A stretch of DNA of 64,000 bases, taken from the NCBI RefSeq assembly GCF_019966495.1, contig NZ_JAIMIA010000003.1, positions 62,001 to 126,000 of the forward strand, given 5' to 3'. Shown piece by piece: positions 39,661-49,098 of this stretch; positions within the stretch are counted from its first letter, which is position 1, and each line of letters begins with the position of its first letter. Made by a program: the position numbers and the translations under genes. The stretch comes from Tateyamaria pelophila (GTDB taxonomy: Bacteria > Pseudomonadota > Alphaproteobacteria > Rhodobacterales > Rhodobacteraceae). The notes below the pieces were generated by a model. It did not search any database, had not been told where the DNA came from, and saw nothing but the letters and a program-made list of their open reading frames with translations.

Positions 39661-41130
39661 ATGACCGAACTCACCCCGATCTCATTTGTTACAACAGACA
39701 TAGACGCATTCGCAGCCATGAAGGGCCGGATCGCGGTCATCGTGACGCCGGAGGGCAAACTTGAAGCCTCCGCGCGCCGCGTCAATCGCCTGACCAAGGG
39801 CGCGGTGCAGCGGTTTGTGGACAGCGACGGCTTCCAGAAAGTGAAGTCTGGCGATGTCATGTCGATGGCCTGGCCCGCGGGTATGGCCGCGACTGCGGTG
39901 GATGTCGTGTGCTTGCCGCGCAATCACTCGGTGGCGGACGCGCGCAAGGCAGGGGCGGCGCTGGCCAAGCTGCGCGGCACCGGCGACATGCTGCTGGCGG
40001 TGGATGGCGCGCGTCGCGTTGCCGAACTGGCCTTTGGCTTCGTGATGCGCGACTACACCTTTTCGGATCACAAGACCGACGCAGACGAGCCGGAGGGCGA
40101 AGTGACGGTGATGTGCTCCAAGCCCGATGACGCCGAGGACGCGAGCGCGTCTTTGTTCGCCATCGCGCAGGGTACGTTCATGACCCGCGATCTGGTTAAC
40201 GAGCCTGCGAACGTGCTGACCACGACGGAATTTGCCAAACGCCTCGAAGACATGCAGGCCCTCGGCCTGACCGTCGAGGTGCTGGACGAGGCGGCGCTGG
40301 ACAAACTGGGGATGCGGACGCTGCTCTGTGTGGGGCAAGGCTCCGACAGCCCGTCCAAGGTGGTCGTGATGCAGTGGAATGGCGGGGCCAAGGATGCGGC
40401 ACCCCTGGCACTGGTGGGCAAGGGCGTGGTGTTCGACACCGGCGGGATCAGCCTGAAACCGGCGGCGGGCATGGAAGACATGACCATGGATATGGGCGGG
40501 GCCGGCGTCGTGGCGGGCACGATGCGCGCGCTGGCGCTGCGCAAGGCCAAGGCCAATGTCGTGGGCCTCGTGGGGCTGGTCGAAAACATGCCGTCGGGCA
40601 ATGCGACGCGTCCCGGCGACGTCATCACCTCGATGAAGGGTGACACCGTCGAGGTGATCAACACCGATGCCGAAGGCCGCCTCGTCCTGTGCGATGTGAT
40701 GTGGTATGCGCAAGAACGGTTCAAACCTGCGGGCATGATCGATCTGGCGACCCTGACAGGGGCCATCATCATCGGGTTGGGCCACGAGAACGCGGGCGTC
40801 TTCTCCAACAACGATGATCTGTGTGACGCCTTTCTGAAAGCGGCCGGCACCGAAAGCGAAGGCGCGTGGCGCATGCCTCTGGGGCAGGCCTATGATGACC
40901 TGTTGAAGTCGCGGATCGCGGACATGAAGAACATCGGGGGCCGTGCGGCGGGGTCGGTCACGGCGGCGCAGTTCCTGCAACGGTTCGTCAAGCCCGAGAC
41001 GCCCTGGATCCACCTTGATATCGCGGGTGTGGCCTCGGTCACCAGCGAAACGGCGCTTGCGCCCAAGGGGGCGACGGGCTGGGGCGTCATGGCGTTGAAC
41101 CGGTTGGTGGCGGACAAGTTCGAGGACTGA
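39661..41130 (+). CDS. pepA: leucyl aminopeptidase PepA
   Basis: A 489-residue M17 aminopeptidase that removes N-terminal residues in the cytoplasm; E. coli PepA also binds DNA. The metal-binding segments GKGVVFDTGGISLKP and the M17 signature NTDAEGRLVL are intact, as are the GAGVVAG and GNATRPGDV parts. A clear AGAGG precedes the ATG. The chi subunit gene holC follows four bases later, the standard pairing. Confidence 0.97.
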   Translation: MTELTPISFVTTDIDAFAAMKGRIAVIVTPEGKLEASARRVNRLTKGAVQRFVDSDGFQKVKSGDVMSMAWPAGMAATAVDVVCLPRNHSVADARKAGAALAKLRGTGDMLLAVDGARRVAELAFGFVMRDYTFSDHKTDADEPEGEVTVMCSKPDDAEDASASLFAIAQGTFMTRDLVNEPANVLTTTEFAKRLEDMQALGLTVEVLDEAALDKLGMRTLLCVGQGSDSPSKVVVMQWNGGAKDAAPLALVGKGVVFDTGGISLKPAAGMEDMTMDMGGAGVVAGTMRALALRKAKANVVGLVGLVENMPSGNATRPGDVITSMKGDTVEVINTDAEGRLVLCDVMWYAQERFKPAGMIDLATLTGAIIIGLGHENAGVFSNNDDLCDAFLKAAGTESEGAWRMPLGQAYDDLLKSRIADMKNIGGRAAGSVTAAQFLQRFVKPETPWIHLDIAGVASVTSETALAPKGATGWGVMALNRLVADKFED

Positions 41131-41134
41131 TCCG

Positions 41135-41590
41135 ATGGGGGCCGCCTATTTCTATCACATCACGCGCCGTCCGATGGAGGACACGTTGGGCATGCTGCTG
41201 GGCAAGGCCCGCCAGGCGGGATGGCGTGTGGCGGTGCGCGGGACGGATCTGGGTCGCCTTGCATGGCTGGATGAAAGGCTGTGGACGGCGGAGAAGGACG
41301 GATTTCTGCCCCACGGCCTTGCAGGCGGGCCCCATGACGCCGATCAACCGATCCTGTTGACCACCGGCGCGGCGTCCAACGGGGCCACCTGCGTGATGTC
41401 GGTCGACGGTGCGGCGGTGTCACCCGAAGAGGTGGCGGCGCTGGACCGTGTCTGTATCCTGTTTGATGGCGAGGACCCGGAGCAACTGGTCACGGCGCGG
41501 GCACAGTGGAAGCCGTTGAAAGACGCGTCCGCCTCGGCGCAATACTGGTCCGAGGAAAGCGGGCGGTGGGAGAAGAAGGCCGAGACCTAG
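41135..41590 (+). CDS. holC: DNA polymerase III chi subunit
   Basis: The 151-residue protein has the chi fold: YFYHITRRPMEDTLGMLLGKARQAGWR at the start, and LFDGEDPEQLVTARAQWK later. Chi links the clamp loader to SSB at the replication fork. It follows pepA directly, as in most proteobacteria, and should share its transcript. Confidence 0.93.
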   Translation: MGAAYFYHITRRPMEDTLGMLLGKARQAGWRVAVRGTDLGRLAWLDERLWTAEKDGFLPHGLAGGPHDADQPILLTTGAASNGATCVMSVDGAAVSPEEVAALDRVCILFDGEDPEQLVTARAQWKPLKDASASAQYWSEESGRWEKKAET

Positions 41591-41765
41591 TGTAGCGCAC
41601 CTGATATAAGAATGCTGATCAGAGCAGGTATCTGACACGGGTCCAATATTGCTGAGTGAAAATGTCAGAGGACGGCGAGGAGCCCGAAGCGAATGTTTGG
41701 ATTTGTTCCTTCGAATATGTTGCGGCTACGGTCTACCCTGTAAAAGAGTTAGGGAGGATTTTGCC

Positions 41766-42071
41766 ATGCCAGCACTGCTTGTCGTCAATGAGACGATCAC
41801 CGAACCCGAATTATTCGAGGACTATAAGCGCGCGGTTGTTCCAACGTTGGAAAAATTCGGAGGACGTTTTGTTGCCCGAGGCGCAGCATTGGAAGTGCTG
41901 GAAACAAGCGGGACTTGGTCTCCTGATCGGCTGGTGATCGTCGAGTTTCCGGACATGGCGGCGCTCAAGGCTTGGTATGACAGTCCCGAGTATGCACCTG
42001 CGCGTGAAATCCGCCTCCGATCAGCGAGCAGCACTTTGGTCGCCTTGGAGACCAGCCCGGTTTCTCCATAG
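41766..42071 (+). CDS. DUF1330 family protein
   Basis: A 101-residue single-domain protein: EDYKRAVVPTLEKFGGRFVARG and RLVIVEFPDMAALKAWYDSPEY define the DUF1330 ferredoxin-like fold. The function of this family is unknown. GGGAGG lies eight bases before the ATG; the open frame continues upstream but without a binding site. The gene and its 175-base upstream region are less GC-rich than the surroundings, which may mean transfer. It stands alone between holC and the retropepsin gene. Confidence 0.85.
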   Translation: MPALLVVNETITEPELFEDYKRAVVPTLEKFGGRFVARGAALEVLETSGTWSPDRLVIVEFPDMAALKAWYDSPEYAPAREIRLRSASSTLVALETSPVSP

Positions 42072-42164
42072 CAATGAGTTCCGCATAGCCGCCAGATGAA
42101 TTTTTGTTCGAGCACCCGGGGCGCACCACAGGCATGTTAGGTCTCTTCTGTCAGGTGGCGAAAA

Positions 42165-42746
42165 CTAGCGCGACAGCGTCAACTCTCCACCTTCGATCTC
42201 GATCCGGCCCCAGCGTTGCAGATAGCCCATACCGAGCAAAGATTGCTCCATCTGGCCACCGTTGACCACGGCTGTCACATCGCGGTCTTCGTGCGGGCCG
42301 ATTGCGACGCTGTCAAGGCGCACGGGCGCTGTGCGCACTTCGCCATTGGCGGTGAAGGCGCGGCCGAAATAATTGAGCGCGCCCGGATCAAGCCCGGCGG
42401 CGGCGGCATCGGTCTGCGTGAGCACCATATCCGTGGCGCCGGTATCCACGACGAATTGAATCGGCGCGCCGTTCAGGTCCAGCGTGATGTAATAGTGCCC
42501 GTCACGGCTGCGCGGAATGACGATTTGTCCGCTGTCTTCAAACCGCGTCTGGGTGGGGTAAAGATCATCGCGGATATCACCCCAGAGGCCGACTGCGCCA
42601 ATCGCGCCCACGAAGATCAGCCCCCAGATCGCGGCCATTTGCAGGGTTTGCCCAAGCTTGAGCCGGGATGTCAGCAAAAAGCCACCGCCCAACACGAGGG
42701 CGAAGGCGCCGAGATAGATCAATTGTGCAATGCTGTCTGGACTCAT
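42165..42746 (-). CDS. membrane-anchored retropepsin-like aspartic protease (TIGR02281 type)
   Basis: This 193-residue protein has two N-terminal hydrophobic helices (about 8-26 and 36-56) and then a pepsin-like half domain with the catalytic DTGA at residues 101-104 and GMGYLQRWGRIEIEGGEL near the end. Like retroviral proteases it would work as a dimer, probably on the periplasmic side. Substrates are unknown. The ATG lies in a 31-base gap after marC, so the two may be cotranscribed. Confidence 0.87.
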   Translation of the reverse strand: MSPDSIAQLIYLGAFALVLGGGFLLTSRLKLGQTLQMAAIWGLIFVGAIGAVGLWGDIRDDLYPTQTRFEDSGQIVIPRSRDGHYYITLDLNGAPIQFVVDTGATDMVLTQTDAAAAGLDPGALNYFGRAFTANGEVRTAPVRLDSVAIGPHEDRDVTAVVNGGQMEQSLLGMGYLQRWGRIEIEGGELTLSR

Positions 42747-42777
42747 GATGTTGATATAGGCGCGCGTTGCCGAAATG

Positions 42778-43401
42778 TCAGCCGGAGACAAATTGGAAAT
42801 TGCGCAGCCCGTCCAGAACGAACTGGACGGAAAGCGCCGCCAAAAGCATGCCAAGCAGGCGCGTAACCACCGTGATGCCGGTTTTGCCCAAGGCACGCTC
42901 CAGCAAGGACGAGCCGAGAAACAGCAACATCACGACGCCCAGCACCAGCGCCGTGATGGCCAACACGAGCGCGAGCCCCTCGATGCCCGGCTTCTGCCCG
43001 GTCAGCAGGATGACGGATGCGATGGCGCCAGGGCCCGCGATGAGCGGAATCGCGATGGGAAAGACGGACGGGTCGTCGAAGTCCTCTTCTTCGGTCTGGT
43101 TTTCGCGGCGTTTTGTGCGCCGCTCGAACAACATGTCCAGAGCGGTCAGGAAGAGCAGGATCCCGCCTGCCACACGGAAAGCGGGCATGGAGATGCCGAT
43201 GAACCCCAGCACAGCCTCGCCAAAGAGCGCAAACATGATCAGGATCGCCATGCCGATGGCACAGGCCCGCATCGCGATGCGGCGGCGTTGCTTTTCCGGC
43301 ACGCCCTGGGTCAACGCCACGAAGAGCGGGGCCAGTCCGATGGGGTCGATGACCACGAACATGGTGACGAAGGCGGTGATCAGGAATGCGGTGTCGATCA
43401 T
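42778..43401 (-). CDS. MarC family integral membrane protein
   Basis: A 207-residue membrane protein with six helices in two repeats (FVTMFVVIDPIGLAPLFVALT and IPLIAGPGAIASVILL are the paired motifs of the MarC/UPF0056 family). Its role is unsettled; the family was once linked to multiple antibiotic resistance, but this has been questioned. The ATG at 43401 gives the normal length. Confidence 0.9.
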   Translation of the reverse strand: MIDTAFLITAFVTMFVVIDPIGLAPLFVALTQGVPEKQRRRIAMRACAIGMAILIMFALFGEAVLGFIGISMPAFRVAGGILLFLTALDMLFERRTKRRENQTEEEDFDDPSVFPIAIPLIAGPGAIASVILLTGQKPGIEGLALVLAITALVLGVVMLLFLGSSLLERALGKTGITVVTRLLGMLLAALSVQFVLDGLRNFQFVSG

Positions 43402-43462
43402 GGCGTTTTCAGGCGGTGTTTTCAGAGTGAGCGCCGTGCGGCGCGTTTCATTTTGTATGGAC

Positions 43463-43512
43463 GAGGGGCGCTGCCCCTCGCGCTCCCCGGGATATTTATG
43501 GCCAAGAGAAGG
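43463..43512 (+). repeat. dispersed intergenic palindromic element, copy 2
   Basis: Between marC and the ABC-F gene lies GAGGGGC-GCT-GCCCCTC, a perfect palindrome, followed by CTCCCCGGGATATTTATGG and CCAAGAGAAGGG. It shares the order and key words (GGGGC-N3-GCCCC, CCCCGGGAT, AAGAGAAG) with the element at 26708-26768. Here it ends at the ABC-F stop codon instead of in front of a start codon. Confidence 0.6.
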
Positions 43513-43513
43513 G

Positions 43514-45364
43514 TCAGGCGTTTTCGGCGGTTTCGAGTTTTTCGAGGTCTTGCATCCAGAGGCTTTCAGCGCGTTCGAGCGCGCCCATGACTTCGGCATA
43601 TTTCTTTTGCCAAACCTCCATTTCGCCAAGCTTGGCGTCCTCATAGAGGGTGGGGTCGGCGAGTTTTTTGGCCAGCTTGTCGCGCATCTCGTTGAGCTTG
43701 GTCACGCGGGCTTCGGATTTGCGCACTTCGGATCGTAGCGTCAGGATCGCGTCGCGGCTGGGTCGTTTGGGTTTGGGTTTTTCGACCGCCGGTTTGGCGG
43801 GCTTGCTGTCGCTGAGCAGCATTTTGCGGTAGGCTTGGAGGTCGTCCTCGTAGGGTTTGACGCGACCGTCTTTGACCAGCCACAACCGATCGGCCACCAT
43901 CGACAGCAAATGCATGTCGTGGCTGACCAGAATGACCGCGCCGGAATAGGCGGTCAGCGCCTCGACCAAGGCTTCGCGGCTTTCGATATCGAGGTGGTTG
44001 GTCGGTTCATCGAGGATCAGCAGATGCGGGGCGGGCAGGGTGGCGAGCAGCAGCGAGAGCCGTGCTTTCTGCCCCCCCGACAGGCGTCCGACGTCGGTTT
44101 CGGCCTGATCCGGGCCCAGTCCAAAGCTTGCCAATCGGGCGCGCAGCTTGGCTTGTCCCTCGTGCGCCCGTTCGCGCATGAGGTGCTGCAACGGGGTTTC
44201 GTCAACATGCAGTTCATCCACCTGATGCTGTGCGAAAAAGCCGATCCGCAACTTGTTCGAGCTGACCATGTGACCGCTCATCGGGTCGAGACGCGCCGAC
44301 AGGAGTTTGGCAAGGGTCGATTTGCCCTCACCGTTTTTGCCAAGCAGCGCAATCCGGTCATCCTGATCGATGCGCAGGTTGAGGTGGCCCAGGACAATGG
44401 TCCCGTCATAGCCAACCGATACGCTTTCGGTTGCGATGATAGGGGGCGACAATTCTTCGGGTTCGGGGAATTTGAACACCGTGCGGGCCGCATCTTCGGG
44501 CGCGCGAATGGTGACCATCTTCTCCAGCATCTTGACCCGCGATTGCGCCTGCTTGGCTTTGGACGCCTTGGCCTTGAACCGGTCAACAAAGCCTTGCAGA
44601 TGGGCCCGGCGCAGGTCCTGTTTCTTGGCGGCGGCGGCCTGAACGGCGCGTTTGGCGGCGCGCTGCGCTGCGAAGCTGTCGTAATTGCCGGTGTAATAGG
44701 TCAGCTGTTTGTCTTCGAGATGCAGAATCGCCCCGACGGACCGGTTCAGCAATTCCCGGTCGTGGCTGATGATCATGACAGTGTGGGGATATTTGACCAG
44801 ATAGGCCTCAAGCCACAGCGCCCCTTCCAGATCGAGATAGTTGGTCGGTTCGTCCAGCAGCAGGTAATCGGGTTGGGCAAAGAGTACGGCCGCAAGTGCT
44901 ACACGCATCCGCCATCCACCCGAAAAGGCGGAACAGGGCATCAGTTGTTCCGCATGTTCGAACCCGAGACCTTTGAGGATCGAGGCGGCGCGCGCTTCGG
45001 CGGACCAGGCATCGATATCGGTCAGTCGCGTCTGGATATCGGATATGCGCCCCGGATCGGTGGCAGTCTCGGCCTCGGCAAGAAGATCGGCGCGTTCGGT
45101 ATCGGCGGCCAGTACGGTGTTGATGAGCGACACTTCATTGCCCGGTACTTCCTGGGCAACGCCGCCAATCTTGGCGCGGGCGGGCAGGGAAATTGCGCCG
45201 CCCTCAAGCACCAATTCACCTCTGATCAGCTTGAACAGCGTGGTCTTCCCGGCACCATTGCGCCCGATCAGGCCAACCTTGTGACCCGTTGGAATCGTCG
45301 CGGATGCCTCGCGAAACAGCGGGCGCCCCTCAACGGCATAGTTGATATCTGTAATGCGTAACAT
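43514..45364 (-). CDS. ABC-F family ATPase (Uup/YheS-like)
   Basis: A 616-residue soluble protein with two ABC cassettes: Walker A GRNGAGKT (34-41) and, in the second half, GKNGEGKST; signatures [11 protein letters not shown] and [12 protein letters not shown]; Walker [12 protein letters not shown] and [11 protein letters not shown]. The linker between them is basic and helical, as in ABC-F translation factors that bind the ribosomal E site. It ends in a coiled coil ([22 protein letters not shown]). The start ATG at 45364 gives the typical MLRI start. Which ABC-F subgroup it belongs to needs a tree. Confidence 0.92.
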   Translation of the reverse strand: MLRITDINYAVEGRPLFREASATIPTGHKVGLIGRNGAGKTTLFKLIRGELVLEGGAISLPARAKIGGVAQEVPGNEVSLINTVLAADTERADLLAEAETATDPGRISDIQTRLTDIDAWSAEARAASILKGLGFEHAEQLMPCSAFSGGWRMRVALAAVLFAQPDYLLLDEPTNYLDLEGALWLEAYLVKYPHTVMIISHDRELLNRSVGAILHLEDKQLTYYTGNYDSFAAQRAAKRAVQAAAAKKQDLRRAHLQGFVDRFKAKASKAKQAQSRVKMLEKMVTIRAPEDAARTVFKFPEPEELSPPIIATESVSVGYDGTIVLGHLNLRIDQDDRIALLGKNGEGKSTLAKLLSARLDPMSGHMVSSNKLRIGFFAQHQVDELHVDETPLQHLMRERAHEGQAKLRARLASFGLGPDQAETDVGRLSGGQKARLSLLLATLPAPHLLILDEPTNHLDIESREALVEALTAYSGAVILVSHDMHLLSMVADRLWLVKDGRVKPYEDDLQAYRKMLLSDSKPAKPAVEKPKPKRPSRDAILTLRSEVRKSEARVTKLNEMRDKLAKKLADPTLYEDAKLGEMEVWQKKYAEVMGALERAESLWMQDLEKLETAENA

Positions 45365-45494
45365 GAGCGCGGTGTGCCGCAGTTGCACGGCGGCGTCAAT
45401 CGCGCCTTTCCAACCCATAAGGCCCATGATATCGGAGCCGCGATTTCAACATGAGGGCGCTGAATATGAGTGCCCGTTTCACAGGAGTGATCCC

Positions 45495-45917
45495 ATGGCT
45501 CTCGAGCGTACTTTTTCGATCATCAAACCCGACGCGACCCGCCGCAATCTGACCGGCAAGATCAATGCCAAGTTCGAGGATGCAGGCCTGCGCATCATCG
45601 CGCAGAAGCGTATCCACCTGACGAAGGCACAAGCCGGTGTGTTCTACAAGGTGCATGCCGAGCGCCCGTTCTATGACGAGCTGTGCGAATTCATGGCCTC
45701 CGCGCCGATCGTCGCTCAGGTCCTGGAAGGCGAAGGCGCCATTGCCAAGAACCGTGAAGTCATGGGGGCCACCAACCCGGCGGATGCGGCACCTGGCACC
45801 GTACGCGCGGATTTTGCCGAATCTGTTGGCGAAAACTCAGTCCACGGATCGGATGCGCCCGAGACGGCTGCCGAAGAGATCGCGTATTTCTTCTCGGGTC
45901 TTGAACTGGTCGGCTAA
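45495..45917 (+). CDS. ndk: nucleoside diphosphate kinase
   Basis: Ndk (140 aa) transfers phosphate between nucleoside di- and triphosphates through a phosphohistidine. The sequence opens [16 protein letters not shown] and carries the catalytic H117 in [15 protein letters not shown] precedes the ATG by six bases. A strong terminator follows the stop. Confidence 0.98.
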   Translation: MALERTFSIIKPDATRRNLTGKINAKFEDAGLRIIAQKRIHLTKAQAGVFYKVHAERPFYDELCEFMASAPIVAQVLEGEGAIAKNREVMGATNPADAAPGTVRADFAESVGENSVHGSDAPETAAEEIAYFFSGLELVG

Positions 45918-45943
45918 GCCGCACGGGTTTTGACAGGATTGGA

Positions 45944-45974
45944 CCGGCGTGCCCTAGGGGGACGCCGGTTTTTT
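45944..45974 (+). terminator. Rho-independent terminator of ndk
   Basis: A seven-base-pair stem (CCGGCGT / ACGCCGG) with an 11-base loop is followed by six Ts. It lies 27 bases after the ndk stop and is the clearest terminator in the window. Confidence 0.85.
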
Positions 45975-46245
45975 CATGTCCGGTGAACGGGGTGTAAATG
46001 CAACGGGCGCGGGTGGCTTGCTTCTTTGGTATTTCTTACATCCGAAATGAAGCGTAACGTATTGATATTAAATTACTTTATTGGTGGCGCCTTGGCGGTG
46101 CCCCGCGTGCACCTGTTGTGCACCCCATGTGCACCGGCCTTGTGGGTGTGGGACGCCACTGCCTCTATATCTGGGATGTTCGACAGGGATAGGCGGCAAA
46201 GATGAACAGGGCGTGTGTCCTGCGCACGCTGCCTTCGCCTTGCGG
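45975..46245. other. gene-free interval with AT-rich patch and GTGCAC triplet
   Basis: This stretch between ndk and the TfoX-C gene holds no credible ORF. It has an AT-rich patch at about 46035-46083, followed by three GTGCAC palindromes at 46107, 46118 and 46129, spaced exactly 11 bases apart and thus on one face of the helix. Both flanking genes end here, so a promoter for them is not expected. The array may be a protein-binding site or a nucleoid feature, or chance. Confidence 0.35.
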
Positions 46246-46590
46246 TCAAGGGCCGTGGCCCGTCGGTTTTTCGCGCACACCGATTTGATCGAGCATCCGT
46301 TCGAACTCGGACAGGCCACTGTCGAAAGCGTCGACCTTGAGCGCGTAAAAGCGATCCCGCAGAGCCTTTTTCTCGTCACCCTTGCAGTCGTTCCAGGGAC
46401 GGCCCTGAAGGCCCATGACCAGCACATAATAGCCGATGAAATGGGGCTGGGTGCCCGATTGCAGCAGGCGACGATAGGTTTCGTCAGGTCCGAGATCGCG
46501 CAGGGTTTCCGCGTCGGGAATACCTGCCTTTGCGCAGGCGGCATCCATGGCGGGGCCGAGGTTGCGGATCGAGGAAACTGGGGTGCCCAT
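46246..46590 (-). CDS. TfoX C-terminal domain protein
   Basis: A 114-residue protein matching the TfoX_C helical domain (SSIRNLGPAMDAACAKAGIPDAETLRDLGPDETYRRLL), a helix-hairpin-helix-like module found at the end of the competence regulator TfoX/Sxy and as a stand-alone protein. No TfoX N-terminal domain is present. Role unknown. Confidence 0.82.
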   Translation of the reverse strand: MGTPVSSIRNLGPAMDAACAKAGIPDAETLRDLGPDETYRRLLQSGTQPHFIGYYVLVMGLQGRPWNDCKGDEKKALRDRFYALKVDAFDSGLSEFERMLDQIGVREKPTGHGP

Positions 46591-46644
46591 GAGGTGAGCC
46601 TAATCCGTGTTCGCGCCGCTGTCACGTCGCAGCGGGTGCGGACC

Positions 46645-46743
46645 TCAGATGCTTGCGTAGTCGGTAAAGACCGGCTTTGGCTTGGGTTGGGGCTTTGGAC
46701 CTGGAACAGGGGTCTGTGGGGTAGGTTTTACATGAACTGACAT
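46645..46743 (-). CDS. proline-rich 32-residue peptide ORF
   Basis: A tiny ORF with a good ribosome site (AAGG, seven bases before ATG) encodes a peptide that is about one third proline, alternating with Lys (PGPKPQPKPKP), and ends in DYASI. It lies alone between galM and the TfoX-C gene with an AT-rich upstream region. It could be a genuine small protein or a leader; no function is assigned. Confidence 0.4.
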   Translation of the reverse strand: MSVHVKPTPQTPVPGPKPQPKPKPVFTDYASI

Positions 46744-46847
46744 CTGATTACCTTTTAACTCGCATTTTAACGAGCAATGCCAAATTGCTCGGAAGCACTG
46801 AAACGTCAACACAAGAAAACGACGCAGATGCGGCTGAACTGTGGCAA

Positions 46848-47765
46848 TTATGTGGCGATGGCTATTCGGTAAGAGGTTTTCTGCCAATATGCAGTGTCAG
46901 GACACGCGATGATTGAAGGAAAGCCGGGTTGGTTGGGTGAATCGGGCCACCCCTGCGGTTCCAGCGCGATACCTGCACCGGGTTTGATTCCCGCGTCCGG
47001 CATGTCGGGCATCAAACCTCCGGCATAGACCTGCAAGCCCGGTTCGGTGCTGTCGATCCGCAGCGTCAGACCATTCGAGCCGTGTAAGGTGGCAACCCTG
47101 ACAGGTGCGCTGCGCCGTGCCGTGGCGATGCAGAAATTGTGATCGGTCTGCGGATCGAGGGGGCGCGGGTGGCGATGGTCAAAGACGGTTCCGGCGACGG
47201 GCAGGATGTGCCCGGTCGGCACATTCCGTGCATCCACGGGCAGATAAGTCTCTGCCGCGACGCAGAGGCGATGATCGGACGCGTCGCCAAGCCGCCAGTA
47301 GGGGTGATGCGCGAGGGATATGGGCGTGGCGGCATCGGTCGTGGCCCGTATGTCGAGGCTGAGGCATGGCCCGTCAACGCGGTAGGTCGCGTCGAACACA
47401 CGGTTGCCGGGCAAGCCGCCCGCGCCGTCGGTCAATGTGCAGCGCAGGTGCAGCGCGGCGCTGTCATGGGTGATAACCTGCCAGGTCTGTCTGTCCAGAC
47501 CGTCAGGGCCGCTGTGCAACGCGGTGACGCCGTTTTCATTGCACGGCATCTGGTAGGTTTTGCCGTCGATCCTGACCTGTCCGCCCTTTACGCGGTTGGC
47601 GACCGGGCCGACGATGGTTCCGGCATAGCTGTTGCGCCAGGCCGGGTCGTCGCTATGCAAGAGCAGGCTTGGCCCACCCTGAAACCGCAGGGTTTCGAGC
47701 CGCGCACCCAAGGGTGAGATCGTGACTGTCAGATCGGATGAGGCGAGCGTGAATGTTTGTGTCAT
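46848..47765 (-). CDS. aldose 1-epimerase family protein
   Basis: A 305-residue galactose-mutarotase-fold protein. The motif NRVKGG, the paired histidines in SLAHHPYWRLG, DHNFC and the late acidic segment IALEPQGWPDSPNQPGFP match the aldose 1-epimerase family, with a His and Glu as acid/base pair. The exact sugar is not certain, so I give no gene symbol. I use the ATG at 47765; a TTG two codons earlier is possible. Confidence 0.88.
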   Translation of the reverse strand: MTQTFTLASSDLTVTISPLGARLETLRFQGGPSLLLHSDDPAWRNSYAGTIVGPVANRVKGGQVRIDGKTYQMPCNENGVTALHSGPDGLDRQTWQVITHDSAALHLRCTLTDGAGGLPGNRVFDATYRVDGPCLSLDIRATTDAATPISLAHHPYWRLGDASDHRLCVAAETYLPVDARNVPTGHILPVAGTVFDHRHPRPLDPQTDHNFCIATARRSAPVRVATLHGSNGLTLRIDSTEPGLQVYAGGLMPDMPDAGIKPGAGIALEPQGWPDSPNQPGFPSIIACPDTAYWQKTSYRIAIAT

Positions 47766-47966
47766 GGTCAAACTTTGGCAGAGCGACGTGCCCGGCGCCA
47801 GCCCCGCAGCTTATCTGTCACGTGCATCCTCGCTCCGATGTCGGGAAAACGCAGTGAAGCGCGATGCAGGCCGGTCATGTTTTTACCCAAGGCACCACCG
47901 TTGACGACAGCTTGCGGCTGCAATCGGCAAGACAGGCGCGGGTCGGTGCACGTGCGGGGGGCGGCG

Positions 47967-48869
47967 TCAGGCCAGCCAGGCCAGCGACAAGAGCGACAAG
48001 GCCGAGGTCCAGATAATCACGGGCGCGATCTGATCGGTGCGCACGCCGTGCAGGACGGCGAGGGCAAAGGCCATCGCCCCGGACGGGCCCGCGGCGCCAA
48101 GCAAAAACAGGGTGTTCCAGTTTTCGGGGCGGTCCCCGATGTGGAGCGCGCCCCAGACCATCGCGGGAAAGAGCAGCAGTTTCAGGCACGACACCGTGAC
48201 GATTGTCGGCGAGAGTTTCAGGGACTGGCCGGACAGGATCACCCCAAGCGCAAAGAGCGTCATGGGTGCGGCGGCACCACCTGCGAAATCAAGCGCGTTC
48301 ATGACGCCAATGGGCATGCGCACATTCAGCATGTTGCTGACCGCCCCCAGCGCGATAGCGATCAGGATCGGGTTCATGGCCAACCGCCGCAGGGATTGCG
48401 CAGCGGAGGCCTGTTTGTTCGCAATCAGATCGGTGGTCACGATGAAGAAGGCAAAGGAAAACGCGGTGTCCCAGGCCACGATGCTGGTGATTGGAACGGC
48501 GGCGGCCTCTCCGTAGATCAGATAGGAAATCGGCCAGATATACATGAGCGTGTTGACGAAGATCGTCGCCATCGCCAGCAGCCAGCTTTCCAATGTGTCG
48601 CGCCGCAGCAGAACGCGGGCGATCCCGAAGGTGACGCAGAACAGGACCGCCTGACAAGCTGCATAAAGCGCAAGGGCGTCGAACTGGAAGTCAGTGAAAT
48701 CCAGCCCGTAGATCAGCGGAAAGATCAACGCCGGTTGCAGCACCAGCAAGGAAATCCGGTTGATCGAGGCGGCTTCATCGCGCGAAACGGTGCTTCTGAG
48801 GCCCAGCAGGTATCCGAGGGCCAGCATGGAAAAGACCGGCAGAATATTATGCGTGAGAACCTGGAACAT
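47967..48869 (-). CDS. AEC family transporter
   Basis: A 300-residue protein with about ten hydrophobic helices in the auxin-efflux-carrier layout: NILPVFSMLALGYLLG at the start and AGPSGAMAFALAVLHGV near the C-terminus. It should be an inner-membrane carrier for a small organic acid or metabolite. It is divergent from the deaminase gene that heads the purine-like cluster, with 229 bases between. Confidence 0.88.
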   Translation of the reverse strand: MFQVLTHNILPVFSMLALGYLLGLRSTVSRDEAASINRISLLVLQPALIFPLIYGLDFTDFQFDALALYAACQAVLFCVTFGIARVLLRRDTLESWLLAMATIFVNTLMYIWPISYLIYGEAAAVPITSIVAWDTAFSFAFFIVTTDLIANKQASAAQSLRRLAMNPILIAIALGAVSNMLNVRMPIGVMNALDFAGGAAAPMTLFALGVILSGQSLKLSPTIVTVSCLKLLLFPAMVWGALHIGDRPENWNTLFLLGAAGPSGAMAFALAVLHGVRTDQIAPVIIWTSALSLLSLAWLA

Positions 48870-49098
48870 GCGAGAGGCGGCCTTTTCGTGCTGCGCCCGC
48901 TTTACCCGAATTCAGCGGCTTGGCAAGCGAGGGGATAGGGGCCGCGTTTTTGCGCATGAGGCGTTCGCACACTCTGCGATGATCTGTGGCCAAGGTTTGC
49001 GGTCATGCGGCCGGCTTTGCGATACCGGCTTTTGCTGGCATTTCGGGGCGCGGGGTCTACTGTGCCGACGAAAGGATCTCAATTGGAGTGAGCCCGAG

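Noticed and set aside
43835-45361. A 508-codon open frame on the + strand
   Set aside because: Antisense shadow of the ABC-F gene; high GC at third positions leaves the opposite frame open.
46081-46740. A 219-codon Cys-rich open frame on the + strand
   Set aside because: It is antisense to the TfoX-C gene and arises from the GTGCAC repeat region; no ribosome site and no domain.
47757-48938. A 393-codon open frame on the + strand
   Set aside because: Antisense to the AEC carrier; low complexity, rich in Gln, Arg and Gly, with no start site.
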